A stretch of 64,000 nt of DNA, taken from NCBI RefSeq assembly GCF_023015905.1, contig NZ_JALKBD010000012.1, forward strand, positions 1 to 64,000, given 5' to 3'. The notes below the pieces were generated by a model that saw only the letters and a list, made by a program, of their open reading frames with translations, searched no databases and was not told the DNA's origin. The stretch's first letter is position 1. Each line of letters opens with the position of its first letter. Shown here in pieces: positions 36,413 through 44,636 of the stretch. The stretch is from Arenibacter sp. F20364. Lineage in GTDB: Bacteria > Bacteroidota > Bacteroidia > Flavobacteriales > Flavobacteriaceae. Position numbers and translations under genes: made by a program.

Positions 36413-36769
36413 CTAAGACCCGTACTCATTTCTAAACCACACTTTTTGCCATTCCCTTTTCAGAATCTCAAAGATAACCTGTTCCGATATTTCAACCACA
36501 TCCGTAGCTGCAATAGCTTTGACCGCTTTCTCCGGAACATCGATAATATAAAGTAAGTTTAAATAGTCCGTAAACTTCTCCATGATCAAATAATATACTT
36601 TCTCATGCACCAGAGTTTTCAAATCCTCAGGAGAAATCTGCTCGGGCCAGTCTACGAATACATTGGCAAACACAAAATCTTTTTGCAATTGTAAGACTAG
36701 AGCTTGATAGAGACTTCTATCGTTGGCATGTTTTAGCAGTGCCGAAATATCAGGAAAATTTACAACCAT
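36413..36769 (-). CDS. Conserved hypothetical protein, 118 residues
   Basis: A cytoplasmic-looking, mostly alpha-helical protein (MVVNFPDISALLKHANDRSL at the start, FEILKREWQKVWFRNEYGS at the end), acidic and with no signal peptide or membrane segment. I recall similar small proteins in Flavobacteriaceae but no characterised family. Good codon character and a clean ATG support a real gene. It converges with the beta-barrel gene, the stops being one base apart. Confidence 0.7.
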   Translation of the reverse strand: MVVNFPDISALLKHANDRSLYQALVLQLQKDFVFANVFVDWPEQISPEDLKTLVHEKVYYLIMEKFTDYLNLLYIIDVPEKAVKAIAATDVVEISEQVIFEILKREWQKVWFRNEYGS

Positions 36770-36938
36770 ATGCTATTTACGAAATTATAGTTGAAATGGT
36801 TTTTAAGCCAACGCAATAAAACCAACTTTTTCCAAAACTCGGCAGACTAGAGCACTTTTTCGATGAAAAATTTTAAAATCACAACTTTATTAGAACCAAT
36901 AGTTCTATTTAGGACCGATCATTAATAGGGTTTTCATA

Positions 36939-37367
36939 TCAATTTTCAACAAGCACCAAATCCGTTTCCCCTTCAATAAGTACTACATGGCAGCAATCTG
37001 CCCCTACGGTGAAATCCGAATCCACCATTAGCTTATTATCGATATATCCTCGAAAATTTATCTCAAGTTTCTTATTCCGGTATCTCGAAACGTATTTGTC
37101 ACTGAACAAAGGATAGGTCCCATTTTCTGCCATCCAGTCATATTCACTACTTGAGGCACCAAGGGTGATTTCGTCTCCATTAGACAGCACAACCACCTTA
37201 AAGTAATCTAAGGCCACGGCAACACCGTCCTTATCCTTGACATTCACTGTAATGGTCCTAAACTCTTCGGTACAGAATACATCTACACAATTAGGAGTAC
37301 CATCCACCTCCTTGTTACTGCAATTAAGCGATAGCAAAACTGTTATTAAACCCACATATAATTTCAT
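36939..37367 (-). CDS. Putative lipoprotein, 142 residues
   Basis: The signal peptide MKLYVGLITVLLSLNC ends at a lipobox cysteine (C16). The mature part contains a cysteine-bearing start (PNCVDVFCTEEFRTITVNVK), beta-type stretches reminiscent of carboxypeptidase-regulatory or Ig-like modules, and GADCCHVVLIEGETDLVLV at the end. Four or more cysteines suggest disulphides after export. No catalytic motif is visible and no function can be assigned. It stands alone with gaps of about 150 bases on each side. Confidence 0.65.
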   Translation of the reverse strand: MKLYVGLITVLLSLNCSNKEVDGTPNCVDVFCTEEFRTITVNVKDKDGVAVALDYFKVVVLSNGDEITLGASSSEYDWMAENGTYPLFSDKYVSRYRNKKLEINFRGYIDNKLMVDSDFTVGADCCHVVLIEGETDLVLVEN

Positions 37368-37520
37368 AAACCCTTTTTTTTAAGGATGCACGGTCTTCGG
37401 ATGGGTTGCTTTCTTCAATTCAAATTTATCCAAACCATTAATCAAAATCTACATGAAGAGCATACGATTATAAATATAGCCCTCCTAAGCAATTAAAATA
37501 AAAAAATAGGTTCTGCGAAT

Positions 37521-38537
37521 TTATTTCCTGATTTTCTCCTCCCAAAGCCAGGCCGACTTCATAGCTTCGTCCAATGTAGATTCCGCCTTCCAGCCCAAAA
37601 CCTCGTTTGCCTTGGTCGTGTCGGCATAGGCAGAAGTGATATCACCGGGTCTCCTATCTACAATTTTATAATTCAATTTTTTTCCGGACACCTTTTCGAA
37701 GCTTTTGATTACTTCCAAAACGGTGCTTCCCGTTCCGGTCCCTACATTAAAGACCTCATAATTATCTTGGTTCTTGCCGTTCATCAATCTTTCCAAAGCC
37801 ACTACGTGGGCCTTGGCCAGATCAACTACATGAATATAATCCCTAACACAGGTACCATCCACAGTAGGATAGTCCCCACCAAAAACGGAAAGCTGTTCCC
37901 TGATGCCCGCACCTGTTTGGGTAATAAACGGCACCAAATTTTGAGGAACACCTATTGGCAATTCCCCTATTTCTGCACTCGGATGTGCTCCCATGGGATT
38001 AAAGTACCTAAGCGCAATGGCATTTATGCCCGGCGTCACCTTACAGGTATCACGGATTATTTCCTCCCCCATTTGCTTGGTATTGCCGTAAGGAGATTCT
38101 GCCGGTTTTACTGGCGCACTTTCGGTAATGGGCATTTTATCGGCTTGACCGTAAACGGTACATGACGAACTAAAGATAAAACTGGATTTATCCTTTTTGG
38201 AAAGTTCTTTGAGCAAGTACACCAAAGTTCCAATATTGTTCTCGTAATACAGCAACGGTTTTTCAACGCTTTCACCAACGGCTTTGGATGCGGCGAAGTG
38301 AATAACCCCGGCAATGTCCTGATGTCTTTTAAAAAAATCCTCAACCTTTGATTTTTCCTTTAGATCCAATTTCTCAAAAATCGGCCTCTTCTCCGTAATG
38401 GCCACAATACCCTCCAAGACCTTTTCGGTTGAATTGGAGAGATCGTCAATAATAATTACTTCATAGCCTTTATTCTGCAATTCTACGGTGGTATGGGAAC
38501 CTATAAATCCCAAGCCTCCCGTTACGAGTATTTTCAT
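37521..38537 (-). CDS. galE: UDP-glucose 4-epimerase
   Basis: The 338-residue extended SDR starts MKILVTGGLGFIGSHTTVEL with the NAD-binding GxxGxxG. The catalytic set is FIFSSSCTVYG (Ser/Thr) and SPYGNTKQMGEE (Tyr-x3-Lys). NAIALRYFNPMGAHPSAEIGE and VRDYIHVVDLAKAHV are GalE hallmarks. It interconverts UDP-glucose and UDP-galactose for lipopolysaccharide and exopolysaccharide. It lies 63 bases downstream of the DegT aminotransferase gene on the same strand, a small envelope-sugar cluster together with the divergent waaA. Confidence 0.95.
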   Translation of the reverse strand: MKILVTGGLGFIGSHTTVELQNKGYEVIIIDDLSNSTEKVLEGIVAITEKRPIFEKLDLKEKSKVEDFFKRHQDIAGVIHFAASKAVGESVEKPLLYYENNIGTLVYLLKELSKKDKSSFIFSSSCTVYGQADKMPITESAPVKPAESPYGNTKQMGEEIIRDTCKVTPGINAIALRYFNPMGAHPSAEIGELPIGVPQNLVPFITQTGAGIREQLSVFGGDYPTVDGTCVRDYIHVVDLAKAHVVALERLMNGKNQDNYEVFNVGTGTGSTVLEVIKSFEKVSGKKLNYKIVDRRPGDITSAYADTTKANEVLGWKAESTLDEAMKSAWLWEEKIRK

Positions 38538-38600
38538 CTATTTAAAATTTTGGTTTTCATTTTAATATGCAACAAAACAATCCAAAGCAAGCTTTAATTA

Positions 38601-39752
38601 TTAGCCTATAAACTGAATAATGGTCTGGGTAATAAAAGTAATTTGCTCATCATCCAACTCGGTGTGCATCGGTAAGGAAATAACTTCCTTGACCAGTTGA
38701 TTGGTTACCGGAAAATCCTTTTCCTGATAACGCTCATCCAAATATGCCTTTTGCCTATGCAAAGGTATGGGATAGTAGACCCCACATGGAATTTGTTTTT
38801 CGGCCAAATGCTTTACCAATTCATCACGTTGTCCATTTAAAATTCTCAAGGTATATTGATGGAATACATGACAGTCGCAAGAATCACATATCTCCGCACA
38901 GCCATTTGCCATTTGCGGCACAGTAATATTCTTATTTCCCTCAAAAGCTTTGGAATACTTTTTTGCCGCTGCCCTCCTACGGGCATTATAAGAATCCAAT
39001 CGGGACAACTTTGACCTTAAAACCGCTGCTTGAATAGAATCCAATCGGGAATTGACCCCAACGACATCATGATGATAGCGTTCGTACATTCCATGGTTCA
39101 CAATTCCCCTCAGGGTATGTGCCAATTCATCATCATTGGTGAAAATAGCCCCTCCATCTCCATAGCAGCCCAAGTTCTTGGAAGGAAAGAAGGAGGTTGC
39201 CGCAACGTGCCCCATAGTACCAGCCTTCTGTTTTGAACCATTTTCAGAGGTATAATCGGCCCCAATGGCCTGTGCATTGTCTTCTATGACAAATAGATTA
39301 TGCTTTTCAGCAATTTCAAGAACCGCATCCATATTGGCACATTGGCCAAATAAATGGACTGGTACAATTGCCTTGGTCTTAGGGGTAATAGCTTTTTCAA
39401 GCGCCACTGGATCTATATTAAAACTATCCAGCTCTACATCTACCAGGACTGGGGTAAGCTGCAACAGGGCAATTACCTCTACGGTAGCTGCAAAGGTAAA
39501 ATCGGCGGTTATTACCTCGTCCCCTGGTTTTAAACCCAGACCCATCATAGCAATTTGAAGGGCATCGGTACCATTTGCACAGGGAATAACGTGCTTTACC
39601 CCCAAATAGTCCTCCAATTCCTTTTGAAAGGCGTGTACCTCGGGACCATTGATAAATGTGGAGGTTTCCAGAACATTGGATATAGAGGCATTTACCTCAT
39701 CCTTTATAACTTCATATTGACCCTTTAGGTCGACCATTTGAATTTTCCTCAT
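38601..39752 (-). CDS. DegT/DnrJ/EryC1/StrS family sugar aminotransferase
   Basis: The 383-residue PLP enzyme starts MRKIQMVDLKGQYEVIKDEV. The first 23 residues of the longest frame (to 39821) lack family support and overlap the waaA promoter region. Signatures are GVKHVIPCANGTDALQIAMM, EVITADFTFAATVEVI, VHLFGQCANMDAVLEIAEKH, FVIEDNAQAIGADY and the PLP lysine in TSFFPSKNLGCYGDGGAI. Such enzymes transfer an amino group from glutamate to a keto sugar nucleotide, for example for WlbC-type or 4-amino sugars of surface polysaccharide. The HHDVVGVNSRLDSIQAAVL segment is typical of the UDP-sugar group. Exact substrate unknown. Confidence 0.9.
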   Translation of the reverse strand: MRKIQMVDLKGQYEVIKDEVNASISNVLETSTFINGPEVHAFQKELEDYLGVKHVIPCANGTDALQIAMMGLGLKPGDEVITADFTFAATVEVIALLQLTPVLVDVELDSFNIDPVALEKAITPKTKAIVPVHLFGQCANMDAVLEIAEKHNLFVIEDNAQAIGADYTSENGSKQKAGTMGHVAATSFFPSKNLGCYGDGGAIFTNDDELAHTLRGIVNHGMYERYHHDVVGVNSRLDSIQAAVLRSKLSRLDSYNARRRAAAKKYSKAFEGNKNITVPQMANGCAEICDSCDCHVFHQYTLRILNGQRDELVKHLAEKQIPCGVYYPIPLHRQKAYLDERYQEKDFPVTNQLVKEVISLPMHTELDDEQITFITQTIIQFIG

Positions 39753-39867
39753 TGAATAAAACTTAGATTCCAAACTTGGTTTGGCGCGAACAATATTACA
39801 AAAATAAGGATTGGCAGCCAATGGAATTTATTTAAAGAAGCGTATTTTAGCCCCAAACGAAGATTCA

Positions 39868-41103
39868 GTGTTTGTTATATATAATTTCGCCGTAAAGTTA
39901 TCTGCCCTTTTCTTGGAATTAGTTGCTTTGTTCCATCCAAAAATTAAGCTTTTCGTAAATGGCCGGAAGAAGGTAATACCCTATTTACTTCAAAATATTT
40001 CTCAGGACGATCAAATCATATGGGTGCACACTGCCTCTTTGGGCGAATTTGAACAGGGCCTTCCCATCATAGAACTGTTAAAAAAGAACTATCCAGCAAA
40101 TCGTATATTGGTCAGCTTCTTTTCACCTTCGGGCTATGAGGTTAAAAAAAATACCGCCGCCGCAGATATGGTTACCTATCTGCCAATGGATACCCCAAAA
40201 AACGCTAAAAAATTTATTGACATCGTCAATCCCAAGTTGGTCATTTTTGTCAAGTACGAAATTTGGCCCAATTATTTAAAAACATTGTCCCAAAGAGGCA
40301 TACCCACTGTCTTGATCTCCGCCTTATTTAAGGAAAATCAAATATACTTTAAAAGTTATGGCGGGTTTATGATAAAGGCCCTCCGTAATTTCTCACATAT
40401 TTTTGTTCAGGATTCCAGGTCCATCGAATTATTGAACACCATCAACATAAAAAACACTGATATTAGCGGGGATACCAGATTTGATAGGGTAATTGAAATT
40501 CTCGAAAGGGACAACAACCTGGCATTTATGGCGGAATTTAAAAATGGTGAGCGGACATTGGTAGCTGGCAGCACTTGGCCAGAAGATGAAGAAGTATTGG
40601 TACCTTATATAAATGCTGGCAGATCCACTTTAAAATTTGTTCTTGCCCCGCACAATATCAAACCGGAACATATCAACAAACTAAAATCCTCCATCAACAA
40701 GAAAACCATACTTTACTCAGAATTGGAGAATAAAGACCTATCCAAATACGAGGTTCTTATTATAGACACTATTGGCATTTTGACCAAAATCTACAGTTAC
40801 GCGGACATTTCCTACGTAGGTGGTGGTTTTGCCACTGGATTGCACAATACTTTGGAACCAGCGGTATACGGCATTCCCGTAATTATTGGTCCAAACTTTA
40901 AGGGCTTTAAGGAAGCTGAGGACCTTGTTGACAAAGGCGGAGTATTGGTTGTTAAATCGAGGCAAGAATTCAACACCTTGGCCAACCAACTGCTAGGGGA
41001 CATGGAGTACCTTAAAAAAACTGGGGATATCAACAGCACTTATGTATCTGAAAATAAAGGGGCAAGCATCCAAATCATGGCATATGTACGTACATTAATT
41101 TGA
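39868..41103 (+). CDS. waaA: 3-deoxy-D-manno-octulosonic acid (Kdo) transferase
   Basis: The 411-residue GT30 enzyme most likely starts at GTG 39868 (MFVIYNFAVKLSALFLELVA), giving the usual N-terminal membrane anchor. The longest frame begins with TTG at 39811 and adds 19 residues unlike the family. Motifs are IWVHTASLGEFEQGLPIIE (with the catalytic glutamate), ILVSFFSPSGYEV, FVKYEIWPNYL, VAGSTWPEDEEVL, FVLAPHN and SYVGGGFATGLHNTLEPAVYG. It adds Kdo to the lipid A precursor. It diverges from the DegT gene by 115 bases and is followed 17 bases later by a small lipoprotein gene. Confidence 0.92.
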   Translation: MFVIYNFAVKLSALFLELVALFHPKIKLFVNGRKKVIPYLLQNISQDDQIIWVHTASLGEFEQGLPIIELLKKNYPANRILVSFFSPSGYEVKKNTAAADMVTYLPMDTPKNAKKFIDIVNPKLVIFVKYEIWPNYLKTLSQRGIPTVLISALFKENQIYFKSYGGFMIKALRNFSHIFVQDSRSIELLNTINIKNTDISGDTRFDRVIEILERDNNLAFMAEFKNGERTLVAGSTWPEDEEVLVPYINAGRSTLKFVLAPHNIKPEHINKLKSSINKKTILYSELENKDLSKYEVLIIDTIGILTKIYSYADISYVGGGFATGLHNTLEPAVYGIPVIIGPNFKGFKEAEDLVDKGGVLVVKSRQEFNTLANQLLGDMEYLKKTGDINSTYVSENKGASIQIMAYVRTLI

Positions 41104-41120
41104 ACACCTATGTTACGACT

Positions 41121-41381
41121 ATGCAAAATTCCCGAATTATACACTTGGTTGCCCTGACCACTTTTGTCCTATGCTGTCTCGCGTGCCGGGGGCCTTTGGG
41201 CGAACAACAGGGCACTACTCCACCTGAAAACGCTGTTCCTTCGTCTAAAAAGGACGATGTAAAGAAGCCGCAACCTGAAAAAGTAGTTCCTCAACTTGAT
41301 AAAAGCATCCCTACCAAATCCAAAAATGGACAAAAGCCCACAGCAAGGGACACCCTTGCCCCAAAAATTGCCCTGTCATAA
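41121..41381 (+). CDS. Short proline/lysine-rich lipoprotein, unknown
   Basis: The 86-residue product begins MQNSRIIHLVALTTFVLCC with a hydrophobic segment ending in a lipobox-like LACRG. The remaining 55 residues are rich in Pro, Lys, Ser and Thr (KKDDVKKPQPEKVVPQLDKS) and look disordered. A longer frame starting at TTG 41100 overlaps the waaA stop and is less likely. The position directly after waaA suggests the same transcript. The basic disordered tail could span periplasm or contact peptidoglycan. It may alternatively be a small exported peptide without lipid. Confidence 0.55.
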   Translation: MQNSRIIHLVALTTFVLCCLACRGPLGEQQGTTPPENAVPSSKKDDVKKPQPEKVVPQLDKSIPTKSKNGQKPTARDTLAPKIALS

Positions 41382-41441
41382 ACATACCATACATTTGGTT
41401 TGCTTTTTTTGTTAGCTTTACAAAAATCAACAAACCAAATT

Positions 41442-42758
41442 ATGAATTCCAAAATACTTCGCATTTCCCTTATTGCCGCCTTGGCGGGTTTTTTATTTGG
41501 CTTCGACACCGTAGTTATTTCAGGCGCCGAGAAAAAATTACAACTTTTATGGAATTCCTCCGAAGCTTTTCACGGAACGGTGGTAATTGGCATGGCTTTG
41601 TTCGGAACCGTTATCGGAGCCATATTGGGCGGCATACCGACCGACAAAATTGGCAGAAAGAACACCCTTATTTGGATCGGTATTCTGTATTCTGTCTCGG
41701 CCATAGGTTCTGCCTTTGCCAATGACCCTGTTACCTTTGGAATATTCAGATTTATTGGCGGTTTGGGTGTTGGCGCATCAACCGTTGCAGCTCCGGCCTA
41801 TATTTCGGAAATAGCTCCGGCAAAAGATCGGGGCAGGTTGGTTGGACTTTACCAATTTATGCTGGTTTTCGGGATACTCGTGGCCTTCATGTCCAATTAT
41901 CTCCTCAGCAATGTAGGCGAAAACGATTGGAGATGGATGGTTGGCGTTGAAGCCTTCCCGGCTATAATATATACCTTATTTGTTCTTACCGTACCAAAAA
42001 GCCCGAGATGGTTATTGACCAAAAACAGGAGCGAGGAAGCCAAAAAAATACTCAACTCTATAAATCCAGACCTATCATTGGAGGAATTGGAAGCTGAAAT
42101 TGCCTATGGGAAAGAAGCTGCAGTCGCCTCCGAGAGTATTTTCATGAAGAAATATCGCTTTCCTTTGACTTTGGCCTTTCTAATTGCCTTTTTCAATCAA
42201 TTTTCAGGAATAAATGCCTTTCTATACTACGCTCCCAGAATATTTGAAGCGGCCGGACTGGGTGAAAGTACTGCGCTTCTCAGCAGTATAGGGATCGGCA
42301 TCACGAACCTTATCTTTACCTTCTTGGGCATATTCCTGATAGACCGCCTTGGACGTAAACAACTAATGTATTTTGGATCTTTTGGCTATATCATTTCCTT
42401 GTCGCTCGTAGCTGCTGCGTTTATTTTAAACTGGGAAGGAATGGCTGTCCCTATTTTTCTATTCTTGTTTATTGCATCGCACGCAATTGGGCAAGGGGCT
42501 GTAATCTGGGTTTTCATCTCCGAGGTATTTCCGAATCATTTGAGAGGATCTGGCCAAGCCTTTGGCAGTTCCGTACATTGGGTCCTAGCCTGGATTATCC
42601 CCTCCTCCATCCCAGCACTTTTTGCCTGGGTAGGTCCTGGACCTGTTTTTGGGTTCTTCGCCTTTATGATGGTATTGCAATTGCTCTTTGTAATTTTCTT
42701 GATGCCGGAGACAAAAGGAATTACCCTGGAGGAACTTAGTAAAAAACTGAGTAAGTAA
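41442..42758 (+). CDS. MFS sugar porter family transporter
   Basis: The 438-residue protein has twelve predicted membrane helices and the sugar porter motifs: GFLFGFDTVVISGAEKKLQ in helix 1, GGIPTDKIGRKNTLI after helix 2, FRFIGGLGVGASTVAAPAYI in helix 4, VPKSPRWLLTKNRSEEAKK in the central loop, FNQFSGINAFLYYAPRIFE in helix 7, DRLGRKQLMY, and PETKGITLEEL at the end. This fits proton-coupled uptake of a monosaccharide such as xylose, galactose or glucose. ATG at 41442 is chosen over a frame 14 residues longer that reads through intergenic T-rich sequence. Confidence 0.92.
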   Translation: MNSKILRISLIAALAGFLFGFDTVVISGAEKKLQLLWNSSEAFHGTVVIGMALFGTVIGAILGGIPTDKIGRKNTLIWIGILYSVSAIGSAFANDPVTFGIFRFIGGLGVGASTVAAPAYISEIAPAKDRGRLVGLYQFMLVFGILVAFMSNYLLSNVGENDWRWMVGVEAFPAIIYTLFVLTVPKSPRWLLTKNRSEEAKKILNSINPDLSLEELEAEIAYGKEAAVASESIFMKKYRFPLTLAFLIAFFNQFSGINAFLYYAPRIFEAAGLGESTALLSSIGIGITNLIFTFLGIFLIDRLGRKQLMYFGSFGYIISLSLVAAAFILNWEGMAVPIFLFLFIASHAIGQGAVIWVFISEVFPNHLRGSGQAFGSSVHWVLAWIIPSSIPALFAWVGPGPVFGFFAFMMVLQLLFVIFLMPETKGITLEELSKKLSK

Positions 42759-42910
42759 GAAAATACCACTAACTGGTTTTCAGTGTTTTATCGAAAATTT
42801 CAACAGTATAACGGATTAGTATACTATTTTGAAGTCGTTTAACGGATTTGACCCTAAAACACGTGTTAATTTGAGGATAATTCATTAAATTGTTTTAAAA
42901 TCTGAATATC

Positions 42911-43036
42911 ATGGATGATGTTACTTTTGGAATTAGGGTTCTCAATGGGTTCCTTAGTCTTATGGTGGTAGTTTTGATCGCCATTCTATTGGCTGTAATT
43001 GTCTGTTTGATTTTAGCTGCTTTTGGCTTCTTTTAA
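42911..43036 (+). CDS. Putative 41-residue single-pass membrane protein
   Basis: A clean ATG-to-TAA frame in the 420-base gap after the sugar porter. It begins MDDVTFGIRVLNGFL and continues with an uninterrupted hydrophobic stretch (about residues 15-39) ending AAFGFF. A charged N-terminus followed by one transmembrane helix is the hallmark of small membrane proteins. It ends without a hairpin terminator. No family is recognised; comparison with relatives is the only good test. Confidence 0.45.
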   Translation: MDDVTFGIRVLNGFLSLMVVVLIAILLAVIVCLILAAFGFF

Positions 43037-43178
43037 ATGGATCTGATTCTATCCCCCAAGGCCTATAGAATTCCGGGTCGTATTCTACCCCCAATATGAC
43101 GGATTATAATTTTTATTTCATTGGAGTTTGGTTCAATTTAGCGATTACGTCTAAATTGGGCTGAAGTTTGTATGTCAT

Positions 43179-44630
43179 TTAAGTTACTATTTTTTCACCG
43201 AACAAGTCCAAAATAGGCTTACCCTGCCCATCTGGCGTGGTGTAAAAGGGCCTACCTTCAATAGTATAATTGGTTTCCGGGTCCATACCCAAAGCGTGAT
43301 ATATGGATTGATGTACCTGATCTATCACTACTGGGTTTTCAATTGAGGAGCAAGGTCGCTCATCCGCTGTTTTACCGTAGACCAAACCTTTTTTGACACC
43401 ACCACCCCACATAAGTATAGAACTACCATCCGTAAAATGTCTGTGCATGCCATAGAATTTTTCATCCTCGATAATATCAGGCTGATCTACTTGATCTTGT
43501 ACCGGTACTCCCGGGCGACCTTCCATAATGGCGTCCCTACTAAATTCACTGGCCAGAATAATAAGTGTCCTGTCCAAATGCCCTGATTCGTCCAGATCTT
43601 TAATTAGTTGTGCTATGGGCCTATCTATAAGCTCCTTCATTTTCGCCGCCCGGGTATGACCATTTTCATGAGTATCCCACCCTAAAAAAGGTTCATATTC
43701 CGTAGATACACTTATAAACCTGCCCCCGTTCATGGCCAGTCGTTTAGCCAAAAGACATCCCAGACCAAACCTACCGGTATTGTAGGTATCATAGACCTCC
43801 TTGGGTTCCTGGGCTAAATCGAACACCTTGGCTTCAGGAGAATTCAACAACCTATAGGATTGCTCCATGGATCGCATCAAGGATTCCCTTTGATAATCAC
43901 TCCCCCCCTCCATGATCTTGCTCTTATTGGCCAACTCCTTATAAAGCTTATAGCGGGCTTCAAATCTCTTAAGCGACATCCCTTGTGGCGGCCTTACACT
44001 ATCCAAACCTGTAGAAGGGTCCGGTATTAGAAACGGACCATATTCACTCCCCAAAAATCCAGCAGAATGAAACGCCTTTAACTCTTCGGCTTCCCCAACA
44101 GTAAAACGTTGCCCCATGGCAATAAATGGTGGGATTACCGGGTTTACAGGACCCAACTCCTTGGCAATCCACGCTCCTATATGGGGAGCTTGCACAGACT
44201 GTGGCGGTTCATAGCAGGTATGCCAATGATACTGATGCCGTGTATGCAGGATGTGACCTAGATCTGCCGACTTATAGGAACGGATTATGGCGCCTTTATC
44301 CATAACACCTCCTATTGATTCCAGACCCTGAGAAAAATGGAGTCCATCCACAATAGTGGGCACCTTCGGAAAGGTACTTAAAACCCTTTTGCTCTCCACC
44401 CCCTTGGAATAAGGTACATATGCCTTAGGATCAAATGTTTCCGTATGGGCCATTCCCCCCGCCATCCATAGTAATATAACCGTATCCGCTTTGGATGTTA
44501 TTGCCGGAACTGAATTACAGGAACTTAAAAAACTGGCAACAGGAATACTTGTCGATGCTGCCGCCAGACTGGCAGCCGCCATCTTTTTTACAAAATCCCT
44601 ACGTGCATTGGTATGTAAATCCTTATTCAT
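43179..44630 (-). CDS. DUF1501 domain protein (sulfatase-fold, exported)
   Basis: The 483-residue protein starts MNKDLHTNARRDFVKKMAAA followed by an alanine-rich hydrophobic segment (about 18-37), a Tat-type signal of the RRDF kind. The mature domain belongs to DUF1501, distant relatives of the alkaline phosphatase/sulfatase fold: WMAGGMAHTETFDPKAY, HTRHQYHWHTC, WDTHENGHTRAAKMKEL, LDRTLIILASEFSRD and MHRHFTDGSSILMWGGG hold metal-type Asp and His residues. These proteins are typical of Planctomycetes and occur with cytochrome partners. It is the second gene of an operon with the protein at 44637 (6-base gap). Substrate is unknown. Confidence 0.85.
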   Translation of the reverse strand: MNKDLHTNARRDFVKKMAAASLAAASTSIPVASFLSSCNSVPAITSKADTVILLWMAGGMAHTETFDPKAYVPYSKGVESKRVLSTFPKVPTIVDGLHFSQGLESIGGVMDKGAIIRSYKSADLGHILHTRHQYHWHTCYEPPQSVQAPHIGAWIAKELGPVNPVIPPFIAMGQRFTVGEAEELKAFHSAGFLGSEYGPFLIPDPSTGLDSVRPPQGMSLKRFEARYKLYKELANKSKIMEGGSDYQRESLMRSMEQSYRLLNSPEAKVFDLAQEPKEVYDTYNTGRFGLGCLLAKRLAMNGGRFISVSTEYEPFLGWDTHENGHTRAAKMKELIDRPIAQLIKDLDESGHLDRTLIILASEFSRDAIMEGRPGVPVQDQVDQPDIIEDEKFYGMHRHFTDGSSILMWGGGVKKGLVYGKTADERPCSSIENPVVIDQVHQSIYHALGMDPETNYTIEGRPFYTTPDGQGKPILDLFGEKIVT

Positions 44631-44636
44631 TATTGC

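Noticed and set aside
39811-39867. TTG-started extension of waaA
   Set aside because: The extra 19 residues lack family support, and the region must hold the divergent promoters.
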